From Chara braunii (Eukaryota; Streptophyta; Charophyceae; Charales; Characeae): a stretch of 64,000 nucleotides of DNA. Numbering within the stretch: the first letter of the stretch is position 1; every line of letters starts with the position of its first letter. The position numbers and the translations under genes were made by a program. This document shows positions 45,682 through 56,401 of the stretch, piece by piece. The notes under the pieces are model-generated. The model saw only the letters and a list, made by a program, of their open reading frames with translations, was not told where the DNA came from and ran no database searches. The DNA is taken from contig BFEA01000026.1 of NCBI GenBank assembly GCA_003427395.1, positions 2,246,223 to 2,310,222 of the forward strand. Reading direction: 5' to 3'.

Positions 45682-45700
45682 AGTTAGATTCCTACTGGAG

Positions 45701-46260
45701 AAATCCTAACTTACTACAGATACGCAAGAAAATAAGAACCGTACTCCGAAGCCCTACTCGTGGCACTGTATTGAAGCTTCCAATTAACTTACGGAAAAAG
45801 AACGGTATAGCCTCCCCTTCCCCAAAACCCGGGTTGAAATCGGTGGGGCAGAGACGTTATACCTGCATCGTAGATCGTCGTAGCCTCTTCGTCAAATCGG
45901 TTGACGACACCGTCTACTTAGTCGCTCTTCACCGTCGCTTCCACTGTTCACGCCTCTGCGTCATATTACCGGTTCCGCCACTTCCTCACCCACAGTGCTT
46001 ATGGGCCGGAGCGTAGACCCTCACAGGCTCCCGATATTCCACGGGGGCACTCACCACGGCAAACCGTCGATGTGTGAACGCGCAGGAAACCCTGACCTCG
46101 GGATTGCCGAGGACGAAGAACCTGCCCGCAAACCGCCATGGCCTGAGCCGTGCACTGTCGCACCCTCCGTTCCCGGAACGGCCGTTCAGTGTTTAGCGCA
46201 AACCTAGCGTCCGCGGCTCCGCCCACCCACAAGGCCACCCAGGTAATTTTACAAGTCCAC
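45701..46260. other. No gene seen
   Basis: May include the 5' untranslated end of the LINE just described. Short ORFs without motifs. Confidence 0.4.
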
Positions 46261-46261
46261 A

Positions 46262-46330
46262 AGTCCATCATGATTCGAACTCAGCTCTGGTTATCAACAG
46301 TTCGAGGATGTCAGCCGCGCGGGCCGCGTC
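46262..46330 (-). repeat. Single tRNA-like unit with B box
   Basis: The minus strand reads ATCCTCGAACTGTTGATAACC then GAGTTCGAATCATG. The second phrase fits a Pol III B box (GGTTCGANTCC type), and the first resembles a decayed D-arm end and anticodon arm. It shares GAACTG and spacing with the 31.4-kb units. Confidence 0.4.
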
Positions 46331-46524
46331 GCCATTCTCGTCTCGTTGTGCTTAGCGTCGGAAAATTTAGAGACGCCAGTCGGACAACATGCACCCGCCC
46401 AGCTGTCAGTTCGGACCCAGTTGTTTATGTGCAAGGCGCCACTACAACATATGCTAAATGAATCTGGACCTGAAGTGGGCCTCAGCACATTGAAGAAATT
46501 TGGTAAGTCCGAATGCATCAGCAC

Positions 46525-47085
46525 AAGTACTCATTCCAGATACATTCAAAATGTTGGGTATTGTAGAGCGAGGCCCTATCCCAAATAGTGTCCCAGAAAA
46601 AAATAGGGGGGGAAAAGCCATTGTGATGCGGACGTCGTTTGGGAACGCTCGCTCCACTACTCTCCAAATGGGCATGAGACTGCATCCTCCCCCAGAACGT
46701 GGAAAGATACATTGTCATTGTTTCGTCCTTTGTGCAGTGGAGAGTAGCGTAGCGACGCCGCTTGACAACGCACCTCCTGATGGGCGCGCGCAGTCCGCGA
46801 TCGGGTAGTCAATCCTGGGCTAGCTCTCACTTACACGAATTAAGCGATATTGACCGTAGATAGCAAAGATCAACGGCCAGAATCTATCAATCCGCGCAAG
46901 TGGGACGTCGCCCCCTGCCGCCAGAAGACCACGGCGAAGAGGGCGGGAGGAGGCGCGGGACGAGGCGGGGGAAGAAGACCCACGGGGAAACACGCGAACC
47001 GAGAAGAAGGGCCCCGCTCCACCACTCACGAAATGTGGCAAATGAGGACGAATTTTCCCGTAAAACATGGGAAGATACGACGCCA
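46525..47085 (+). repeat. Family D hairpin copies
   Basis: Copies near 46527-46568, 46670-46715 and 47036-47082. The last shows TTTTCCC / GGGAAGATAC around GTAAAACAT and is preceded by AAATGAGGACG; the middle one has CAGAACGTGG and AAGATACATT. Confidence 0.55.
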
Positions 47086-47514
47086 TATTTTGTGTGTGTT
47101 GTGCATGTGGCGAGTAGTGGAACGACGCCCAAAGGTGAACGGCGAGCTAAAAATGCAGGAAGTACAAAGTATAGTTCGCCTTACCGAACTGCTATAAACC
47201 TACCTCGCAGTGGCCGTATTGCAGGCAGGCCAAGCAGCGTCCTTTCCCTCTTGTCCTCCTTTATGATCTCTGAACTCAATGCCTACCGCCATCTCCTCTC
47301 CTCTCATGGCTGTCGTCGTGTAAGCGCCTGCGTTGCACACCGTACTTTGGCCATCGATGCAACGCATGCGGTAGTGTGCCACATTGGCTGATGATAATGT
47401 GAATCTGCACCCCAGCGGCGGCGAATTCGCTTCTCGTCTCCAGTCCGCCTCTGTTCTTTTCTTTTTCGACACGTCTCTCACATTACACGAAAGTTTGATC
47501 AACACACATACGCA

Positions 47515-47518
<4 letters not shown>

Positions 47519-47607
<89 letters not shown>

Positions 47608-47674
47608 NNNNNNNNNNNNNNNNNNNNNNNNNNNNNNNNNNNNNNNNNNNNNNNNNNNNNNNNNNNNNNNNNNN

Positions 47675-47728
<54 letters not shown>
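47519..47728. repeat. (GA)n microsatellite with assembly gap, abutting the FTHFS start codon
   Basis: (GA)n at 47519-47607, 67 N at 47608-47674, then CAGAGA...(GA)n to 47728. The next base begins the FTHFS ATG. GA-rich 5' leaders are known targets of plant GAGA-binding (BBR/BPC) factors; whether this tract acts so is inference. Its true length is unknown. Confidence 0.9.
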
Positions 47729-47731
<3 letters not shown>

Positions 47732-49672
47732 GGGAAAAGTGTGAGGAATCATGAGTTGAAGATCGTATCGCCCACTCCGGCGGATATCGTTATCGCGCAG
47801 TCGGTGACGCCGGTTCCTATCAGCGAGATCGCGGAGTCATTAGGACTGCAGTCGGAAGACATTGCGCTGTATGGCGACACGAAGGCGAAGGTGAAGTTAT
47901 CTGTCCTGGACCGCATTGGAAGCGAGAAGCGGGGAAGGGGGTATTATGTGGTTGTTGGAGGCATTAGTCCCACCCCGCTTGGCGAGGGCAAATCAACGAC
48001 AACCGTCGGGGTGTGTCAAGCCCTAGGTGGTCATCTGTCAAAGAAGGTAGTCACTTGTCTTCGCCAGCCTAGCCAAGGTCCAACATTCGGCATTAAGGGC
48101 GGCGCCGCGGGCGGTGGTTACAGCCAAGTTATCCCGATGGAGGAGTTCAATTTGCATCTGACCGGTGATATTCACGCCATCACGGCAGCCAATAATCTGT
48201 TGGCGGCGGCCATTGATGCGCGCATGTTCCATGAGTCCACGCAATCGGATGCCGCCCTGTTTAATCGCTTGTGCCCGGCGGACAAGAGCGGTAAGCGGTC
48301 CTTCGCGGGAGTGATGATGCGGAGACTGCGGAAGCTGGGCATCGAGAAGAAGGACCCGGCGGAGCTGACGGCGGAGGAGAAGCGGCAGTTCGCGCGCCTT
48401 GACATGGATCCCGAGCGCATCACGTGGAAGCGCGTCATGGACACGAACGACCGGTTCTTGCGCAAAATCACGGTCGGCCAGGGGCCCGACGAGAAGGGCT
48501 TCACCCGCCAGACCGGCTTCGACATCGCGGTCGCGAGCGAGATCATGGCTGTTCTCGCGCTGACGACCTCCCTGGCAGATCTGCGCGAGCGACTGGGACG
48601 AATGGTCGTAGCCACGAGCAAGGCCGGCGACCCCATCACCGCGGACGACCTCGGCGTCGGAGGTGCTCTCACTGTCTTGATGAAAGATGCCATTCATCCC
48701 ACCCTGATGCAGACTCTGGAGAGGACACCGGTTCTCGTTCATGCCGGACCTTTCGCCAACATCGCGCACGGCAATTCGTCCATAGTCGCCGATCAGATCG
48801 CTCTTCAGCTCGTCGGCGATGGCGGATTCGTCATCACCGAGGCGGGCTTCGGTGCCGACATCGGACTCGAGAAGTTCTTTAACATCAAGTGCCGATACAG
48901 CGGGTTGCAGCCCGACTGCGCGGTCTTGGTGGCCACGGTACGCGCCTTGAAAATGCACGGAGGCGGACCGCCGGTTGTGGCGGGAAGACCGCTGGACCGC
49001 GCCTACGTCGAAGAAAACCTCGATCTCGTGCGCAAGGGTTGTTGCAATCTCGCGCGTCATGTGGAGAACGCCAAGCTCTTCGGTGTGCCCGTCGTCGTGG
49101 CTATCAACAAGTTTGGGACAGACACGCAGGAGGAGTTGGACGCTGTGCGGGCAGAAGCGCTGGCCGCCGGCGCGAACGAGGCCGTCGTTACCAGTCATTT
49201 CGCGGAGGGCGGGAAAGGCGCCGTCGAGCTGGCTTTGGCGCTAGAGAGGGTTTGTCGAGAGAAGAGGGAATCGGGGTCGTCGTCGGGATCGGAGGAGTTC
49301 AAATTCTTGTACCCGCTGGATCTGTCCATCAAGGAGAAGATCGCCGCCATAGCCACGAAGATTTACCGCGCGAGCGATGTCTCCTACTCTCCGGAGGCGG
49401 AGGAGCAAATCGCAATCTACGAACGACAAGGGTTTGGACAACTTCCCATCTGTATGGCCAAGACGCAGTACTCTTTCTCGCATGATGCCGCTCTGAAGGG
49501 AGCCCCGTCGGGTTTCGTTCTGCCCATCAGGGAGGTGAGAGCAAGTGTAGGCGCTGGCTTCATTTATCCCATCGTGGGCACGATGAGCACGATGCCAGGA
49601 TTGCCCACGCGACCTTGCTTCTACGACATCGACATCGACTGTGTGACAGGTCAGGTTGTCGGATTGTCTTGA
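47729..49672 (+). CDS. THFS: Formate-tetrahydrofolate ligase (10-formyl-THF synthetase)
   Basis: A 647-residue enzyme that joins formate to tetrahydrofolate with ATP, giving 10-formyl-THF for C1 metabolism; plant forms act in the cytosol. Both family signatures are present: [11 protein letters not shown] (residues 121-131) and [12 protein letters not shown] (401-412). The ATP P-loop is TPLGEGKST (82-90). Other hallmarks are [47 protein letters not shown] and the C-terminal [14 protein letters not shown]. Length fits the monofunctional plant type (about 635), with a Ser/Gly-rich insert at 514-522. The ATG at 47729 is chosen because the protein family begins here and its context is good (A at -3, G at +4). 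An in-frame upstream extension runs only through the GA repeat and gap. No transit peptide is seen. The frame is uninterrupted and GC-rich relative to its surroundings. Confidence 0.97.
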
Positions 49673-50285
49673 ATGGTTCGCTGCGCCTGCGCCTGCGCCC
49701 GCGCATAACAGTGTGCTGGCTTCTCGACCTCCCCCTTTTTTCTCAACCTAGTAGTACTACTGCTACCGGTAGGTAATACTACTACATGATCCAGTTTTTA
49801 ACTTCCGTCCGTTTTTTGTTTCGTTTTGTAGTGTTAGTCGTTTTTCTTTGCTAATTATTTTCTTCTGAAACGAATTTTAATTAGTGGAAATGCCCTGCGC
49901 TCTCAGGATGGGGCACAATCTCAGGGGAACAACTGCCCGACGTCGTGTACTAAGCATTGTGTGTGCTTCGTTGCCTATTTAATGCCGATCAGGACGGATA
50001 CTGATTGCAAGAAGTTTAGAAGACGACGACGAAATCGAATGGAATGGAGGTGCCAATTAAGCTTGGGCAGAGAAGAGCAGATGGGTTGCTCGGTAGGAGG
50101 TTTTCAGCTTGGTAGGAGGTTGCAGTAGTAGTGAGAGTATCAACGTCAGGCGTAGGAGGCTTTCAGCTCATAATCGATTCGTATATTGGTTGGTTGATCG
50201 GGAAAGGTCGCGGTCATTGGTATTCGGACTATTCCTTCTTACTCTCGTTCAGTGCCCCATTCATCATATGGCTTCTTGCACATAA

Positions 50286-50330
<45 letters not shown>

Positions 50331-51140
50331 TCCGAGTTTAACTTATATGGCCTTGGTTGCCCAAGCGTCGAAGTTTTTTTTATTTTCAACCACCGAGAAG
50401 GAACTGTCTTGTGCAGAGACAATCCAAAAAGTTCCTAATTTAGTAATACTTCACTTCTGGAAATTTAAACGCCAGTTTCAGATTTTGGACTTAGCAATTG
50501 TTGTGCAACGATTCTTCCGCCGATTTTTCTTTTTCGTTTTTTGAATCTTCAGCCACCAATACGGAACTGGTCTGTGGAGAGACCAATCCAAAGAATTTCT
50601 GATGTTCCAGTCCCGGAATTTTGAACTCTAGTTCTAGCGGTTAGACTTCGCAAGTGCCGTGGATCGATTCTCGTTTTACAATTGTCAGAGCCTCAGTTTA
50701 AATTTTCCGTCTCGATTTTTATTATTATTATTTTTTTTCGTTTTGAACTCGATTTTTATTATTATTATTTTTTTTGTTTCGAATTTTAGGTTGCGGATTT
50801 CAATGTTATTTTAATTTAGCGGATTAAAATGTGTAGTTCTAACGTTTAGACTCGGCAATTGCCGTGGATCGATTCTCGTTTTACCATTGTCAGAGCCTTA
50901 GTTTAAATTTTGCCGTTTCGATATTTTTATTTTTTTAGTTTTCCATTTCGAATTTTGGGTTGCGGATTTCAATGTGATTATCGGATTTCAGTAATGATAG
51001 ATGAAAAATACATTGGTCAATATGAATTGTTCGACAATAATTTGTCTAAATTCGTCGCTCTGATTTCTTCGACAGTAATTTGTCAAAGTTGGTTTCCCGG
51101 CCTTAGTTCTCCAATTTTCTATAATACAAACTGCGACTTC
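49673..51140 (+). other. Downstream/3' region of FTHFS with tandem repeats and (GT)n
   Basis: AT-rich, without a gene. A (GT)n run lies at 50289-50329. Repeated units follow: TTCAACCACCGAGAAGGAAC at 50383 against TTCAGCCACCAATACGGAAC at 50549, and TGCCGTGGATCGATTCTCG near 50656 and 50859 with about 90 bp of matching sequence after each. The region ends at a run of 25 A. It may be an untranslated region plus spacer. Poly(A)-signal-like text (ATAATACAAA) lies about 15 nt before the A run. Confidence 0.5.
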
Positions 51141-51165
51141 AAAAAAAAAAAAAAAAAAAAAAAAA
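51141..51165 (+). repeat. A25 tract
   Basis: 25 consecutive A. It could be the poly(A) tail of a plus-strand retrocopy ending here, or a simple homopolymer. Confidence 0.9.
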
Positions 51166-51180
51166 GTTGGTCAGTCTGAG

Positions 51181-51338
51181 CACCCGGGGCAAGTCCTACT
51201 AGCAGGCGCTGAGGAAACCTCGACGCCTGAATCTGGACGTGTTTGTGGAGATGTGCAGAAATGGCTTCGAGTTTCCGCAACCGCACATCGCCACAAACAC
51301 GCCCAGATTCACCGCTAGTGGGACTTGGCCCCCGGGCC
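51181..51338. repeat. Large nested inverted repeat
   Basis: The left arm 51181-51256 pairs with the right arm 51283-51338. Matched parts include CAAGTCCTACTAGC with GCTAGTGGGACTTG, and GAATCTGGACGTGTTTGTGG with CCACAAACACGCCCAGATTC, ending in GATGTGC/GCACATC. The left arm carries an extra insert that itself folds (AGGCG...GAGG AAA CCTC...CGCCT), so the whole can form a three-way junction. Confidence 0.85.
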
Positions 51339-51403
51339 TGCAGTTGCCTTACTACCCGCCAAGCTTTTCCGAATCGCCAGCGCCCCACCTTCTCTCTTTC
51401 TTT

Positions 51404-51423
51404 CTTCTTCTTCTTCTTCTTCT

Positions 51424-51460
<37 letters not shown>
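51404..51460 (-). repeat. T35 run preceded by (TTC)n: LINE poly(A) end
   Basis: T35 at 51426-51460 is the minus-strand poly(A) tail of the neighbouring LINE. (TTC)n at 51404-51425 lies at its insertion edge. Confidence 0.85.
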
Positions 51461-51464
<4 letters not shown>

Positions 51465-51832
51465 CAACCAATAACGGAGGCCGGGGACCTCACAATTCAA
51501 CCCGGAGTTATCCCGGCAGCATCAGCCGGTTTAGCTTACAGCCCCAGGCTGGACATCATCTACCCATTACTACTCCTTCACTGTGTCCTTTCTTGCTATC
51601 AAACTTGTAAAAATACCTTGTCAAAATTGAGACGAATAAGCTAATAAACCAAAACTCACCTTCTAACTGCTACTGTGTTCTCTTCTAATCACTGGAATCT
51701 TATACGCGTCCTGCAACCTTACAGCTACTTCTAATTTACACAACCAGTACTACACTCTCCCTGTCTTTCAAACAATTCACATTTCTCTGACACCAACTAT
51801 ACCCTCGTCAATCCTGCGAACCTAACTCGATT

Positions 51833-53727
51833 CTAATCCTGCTCTACTCTTCCTTGTAACAACCAAGGGGTAAGTGAGAGTTTGCCTTCTGCTGAGACTG
51901 ACGCCAGCCTGCCTTCTGTGGCCCAGGTGTTCTGAAACCAAGACAGACTTCCCTTTTGATGTTGCTTAACGCTCAGCCAGTCTGCATAAATATTCCGTCG
52001 TAATAGTGCAAAAAATCTACTTGTCTGTTCAGGAAAGGACTGGGATTCCTTTCTGAAAAGCAGATTGTTTCTGGCACTCCAGATTACTTCCATTGCTACA
52101 CCTCTACAAACCAGCGCGACGTACCCCCAGCCCCTCAGAAGGTCCTGGTCCTCCGGACATAATCCCTGGATTATCCATTCATACGACCACTGAAAACTAT
52201 CTCCTGAGATCTTCCTCCAATGTTTTTTCCACCAGTCCCAGAACTGGGTTGACAGGGGGCAATACAACCACAAGTGACTGCTCGTTTCCCAACCCCAACT
52301 ACATCTACAACATTTTTCATCTATTTCCATTCCCCTGGAGACTAGCCATGATGCAGACGCAGTGACCGACATCGACTGAGTCCACATGATACTTGCTTGT
52401 TTCTGAGATGGAATCCTTGCCAAAGCCTTCCATAGCTTATATAGATTTATATTGCCTAGTAGCTGGAAACCGGGCTCTTTCAATATTCTCTCGCTAGCCG
52501 TTGTAATGGCTTGGGTCTTTCTTTTAGCCTGTAAGACTCTCACTCCTGTTTTAGTTTTGTAGAACAGTACAGGAGAAAGGGCTCCCAAGACCTCTGTGTC
52601 CTTCCACCCGTACAGTAGGGGTTCCACTTGAAGCAACTCCGGAGAGCGAGTAAGTAATAGCTTCCCGGCTTTCTCTGATCTTGGCGCCCACACTCTTACC
52701 TCCTGGAGCTCCTCTGATGAGTGAATACTTTTTTCTCCCACATATCTCAATTTGGAGCCAGCCTTGTGGTTCAAGTGTTCAAAAGTTGCACTTCTATCCC
52801 TGGTCGAGTTCCGGGCCCAGAATCCTCGAGCATCTTCCGGGTCTTCCCACCACGTGTCTGGTGGTTTTTCTCCCTTACTCTTCAAAATGGAGAGCCAGTA
52901 CTCAGGTATTGATTGCTGCAGTTTGTATAGGTTGTCGGGGACGCTCTGCATATGTCTTAGTCTTACTCGTATTGACTCCGCACTCTGCCACTCCTTATTT
53001 TGCGTATCCCAAATATCCTTTACCTGTACCACTCCCCGTTGCACCCATTGCCGACCAAAGGAACCCCTGCCGCCATCTGCAGAGAAGGAAGAACCATCTT
53101 CCTGTTTTATGAACTCATTCTCAAACAGGATTTGGTTCAAAATCTCGTGCTTGGTCGCAGGGGGGGTCTGATGGGTAGGGAGATCTCCTTCCAGGCTCGT
53201 AAAATATTTCTCCAGGTCCTGGACTTCGGTTTTCTTCTTGTAAGTGAAGGGATAAACAAACACACCCATACATGTGCTGCACAGGTCAGCTTCCATTCCT
53301 TCACCAAGATATCCTCCGCTAGTTGGACCCATAACTTTAATCTGTTCCCGAAGACTGCTGAAATGACCCACTTACTCAGTAGCCCTTTATTTTGTTGAAC
53401 AGTATCCAATACCCCCAAACCACCCCTATCTCTAGGGGCCGTAATCAAGTCCCAGGCCACTTTAGTTAGGTATCCTTGGTGTTCTGATGCCGCCGGTTTC
53501 CATAAGTACCGCGCCGCACATCTCTTGATACTTGAGTACGCTTCTTCCCCCAATAGGTGAATTGTCAGCGGGTACCAGAGCAGTGAGAGGGAAGCTGAGG
53601 ATAGGACCAAGGCTCTTCCGTACAGCGAGAGCTTATGATTCCTCGCCCAGCCTGCCACTTTTGCCGCAACTTTCTCCACCAAAAGTGAGTCTTGCACTCC
53701 TGCACAGTCCGTCAAAGAAACTTGCAC
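51833..53727 (-). pseudogene. LINE ORF2 C-terminal part (zf-RVT-like)
   Basis: Two frames, 53727-53137 and 53371-51833 (512 aa). The first carries FLGVQ-like thumb/connector sequence and AARYLWKPAASEHQGYLTKV. The second carries IDEKCCRCSWGWETSSHLWL and YCPLSTQFWDWW, the Cys/His cluster typical of the zf-RVT domain at plant LINE C-termini. A frame change near 53370 separates them. The stop at 51833 is the likely natural end of ORF2. Confidence 0.85.
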
Positions 53728-53769
53728 TCCCAGAAAACGGTCAGCCGAATTTGCGGGGATTTGTCTCAG

Positions 53770-55059
53770 TCACCAATCAACACACAAAACCTTAGGTGGA
53801 GGGAGAAAATAGACTGATTTTTCCCAATTTATCGAAGCCTCTGACAACTCACAATATTTCTCCAAAACTGTCCTAAGTTCGGACATCGCCTCTGGGGAGT
53901 TCTCGCATGCGATGGTTAGGTCGTCCGCGATAGCTCCCCCTTTCCATTCGATACCTGAAGTCAGCTTCAAACCTTTAATTAAACTACTTGATCTAATATT
54001 TTCTAACAACACTTCTAATTGTATGACGAAAAGAAGGGGGGCCAGGGAGCAACCCTGCCTCAATGACCTGGAGAGACTGAATTCATTTGATAGTTTACCA
54101 TTGACTACTACCACCGAGCTTGCTTGGATTGCCCTGGCAAAGGCCTCGCCAAACCCCAATTTCGTCAATGTCGTGTGGACGAAGCACCAGCCTACCTTAT
54201 CATAGGCTTTTTCCATGTCTAGGAGTAAAACTGCCACGTCTCTTCTTTCTCTGCGTATAATTTCCAGTGCTTGTACAGTGGCGATTATATTTTCAAATAT
54301 CGATCTCCCCTGCACAAAAGCCCCTTGTTCCCACCCGACTAGATCTGGAAGCAGCTTAGCCAAACGAAGGGCCATTGTCTTAGCGAATAATTTGTAGATT
54401 ACATTCAATAAGGAAATCGGTCTCCAGTTTTTGACCTGTCTTTTGTCGCCCTTCTTATAGAGCAAAGTAATCATTCCTTTAGTAAAGCCGGGGGGGAAGC
54501 GCCCTGTCTCCAACGCTGTATTGTATATGTCGCACAAAAAAGGGGCGAAGGCCTCCCAGCAGGATAGGTACAATTCGATCGGAAGGCCGTCTAAGCCTGG
54601 ACACTTTCCTGTAGCCATTTGTTTGGCAGCTTGCCAAATTTCTCTCTGAGACATAGGTTTGTCCAAATCTTCTCTAGCTTCTGCTGAGATCTTCTTTACT
54701 ACCGGCTCCCAGAAGTCTAAGAAGGAGGCCAAATCAGTGTCCGGAGGGTCATACGGTCTCCTAGTGGCCACTATGTCTCTATAGTACTCAAGAGCATATG
54801 AGCATAGGTCCACTGTATCCGTAGCGACAGGGGCATTAATGGCAAATGGGTGGCATAACTCTCTGACGAGCGGTTTGGTTTGGCGCAACATCAACGATCT
54901 AAATATCATTTTCGTCATTCTATTATATCCTATAATACCTCTAACCCTCAAACGTTCCTGCCATTCTTCCTGTTTCTGAATTTCTAACTGTTCTAACTCA
55001 GAGAGTAGGACGTTCCTTTTCTCCGTCCAAAAGAAGTCTGCGAATGGGTCTGCGCCCAT
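53770..55059 (-). pseudogene. LINE ORF2 reverse transcriptase domain
   Basis: A 429-residue open frame covering the RT fingers and palm. KCPGLDGLPIEL is at 152-163, NWRPISLLN at 211-219, motif A LLLDMEKAYDKVGW at 278-291 (catalytic D281), motif B LRQGCSLAPLLF at 333-344, and motif C AIADD at 376-380 (catalytic DD). Motif C has Ile where Tyr or Phe is usual; the fragment at 33075 also has AIADD. Five residues before VVVVNG are missing compared with the fragment at 19.05 kb. It ends in a TGA at 53770, after which the frame continues with FLGVQVSL. RT here would copy element RNA at the target site; this copy is unlikely to be active. Confidence 0.92.
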
Positions 55060-55255
55060 TTTTGCCTCAGCTTCCTTTATTGCTTTAACTAGAGACTTTT
55101 CCTTCCACGAGCGATTGACCGTCTTTATTCTTGAGAACTCTATTAATGCTGATTTAACTATTGATAGACCAGTCGCTGCCCATGTCTCTGTATTTGCTTA
55201 GCATTTTGCCATTTTTGCATATGCGTGTTTATCCTTGTATCACCCCTTTGTCCTT

Positions 55256-56380
55256 TTAAATCTGTACGTTGAGTCTAAAAGGGGGGCGATGGCGTTCAAC
55301 CATGTCCTTAGCCAGAACATCCATTAGTACTGCCTGATGGTCTGATAGAGTGCCCGTGCTATTTTCGCACCACATGGCTCTGTCCCAAAGTGATCCCCGT
55401 GCCATAAAAAAATCCAGTCTTTTCCTAGGAGCCGGGGTTGTTCTCGTGGGTTTGGGCCCATACCATGTGAACCCGTTTAATTCTGGGTTAAACAATCTAA
55501 AAACATCTGACAGCAGATGGGCTTCTGTGAGCTGAGACAAGATCAATGAGTCAGTTCTTAGTGGTTTCATATTCAAGGAATCTAGGTCTGGGTTGAAAAT
55601 CGTATTCCAATCCCCGACGATTAACAGATTATCTTTGTCCGGCATGTAGGCGGGCAGCTCCGCTAGGAATTTATTCCTATCTTGATAGTGCACCGGTGCG
55701 TAAACAGCCCTCACAGACCAATCTTCGTCTCCTATAGCAAATTTGATTCATGCGATCCTACCCTCTGGATCTACAAATCTATCGAGTTCCTCCATATCCA
55801 GATTTTCATCTATTAATATTGCAACACCACCCTTGGATCCCTGCGTCGGGGCCCACAACTGCGGGCCCTGCCACCAACCTAAATTATTTCCTATTTCACT
55901 CTCATTCAATTTTGTCTCCTGCAGACAAATAATTTGAACATTCTGCGAATAAATCCATTGTTTCAATCTTGCTTTCTTGCGTTTCCTATTTTTATCGCCC
56001 AACCCACGCACATTCCATGTCCCAAAATTTAATCCTTGGCGGAAGGACCATTTATAGGGTCCCTTCCGCGTCGGAGTTGGATGCAGTTCGGTTTGGCAGA
56101 CATCAGGGGGGTCCAGGTCTTTCGTCAGGGATTCTGCGAAGGGTACCGACGACAGAGTATCTGCAAGGTTGAGTTGCGTGATCCATTCTGTAATTACCTG
56201 TGCCGATATCTCTTCTGTGATTTCCACATTCTTTAATGTGTCAACTTCGACATCCAAAAAGTGAGCCAGCGGGATCCAATGGACCCGCTGTTCTTTCAAT
56301 TTCAGTCTCGAGTTGGCATCTCCTTTTAATACCACAAAGGAAACATGCAAAATGACTTTTCCTCCACTGAAAACTTTCAT
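55256..56380 (-). pseudogene. LINE ORF2 N-terminus and AP-type endonuclease
   Basis: One frame from 56380 to 55256, broken only by a TGA at 55748-55750. A pre-domain (VILHVSFVVLKG...WIPLAHFLDV) precedes endonuclease motifs in order: FGTWNVRGLGD, CLQETKLNE, then after the stop VGDWNTIFNPDLDS, RKRLDFFMARG and GTLSDHQAVL. These hold the Asn, Glu, Asp/Asn and Asp-His residues used by APE-family nucleases to nick the target DNA. The frame is lost between 55256 and the RT start. Confidence 0.9.
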
Positions 56381-56401
56381 GGCCGTTCTTCCTCTTTTCG
56401 G

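Larger units (their letters stand above)
43130..45700 (-). mobile_element. LINE copy lacking most of its 3' part
   Basis: Minus strand: intact ORF1 (45681-43822), its frameshifted end (43877-43620), the ORF2 start (43624-43217) and the first endonuclease motif. After a frame change at 43215 the sequence reads ILTWNVRGFGDTNKRFKK and WLHSQNV (43210-43130), matching NFGTWNVRGLGDKN and YSQNV of the 51-58 kb copy, and then stops. Everything downstream (the rest of EN, RT, zf-RVT, 3' end) is absent. Keeping the 5' end and losing the 3' end is opposite to normal LINE truncation, so a later deletion is likely. Confidence 0.85.

Noticed and set aside
47384-47728. In-frame N-terminal extension of FTHFS to an ATG at 47384
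   Set aside because: The extension passes through a (GA)n repeat and 67 unknown bases, giving only Arg-Glu repeats. The family N-terminus begins at the 47729 ATG.
48038-49198. 386-codon minus-strand ORF opposite FTHFS
   Set aside because: A shadow of a GC-rich, strongly coding plus strand; no motif of its own.
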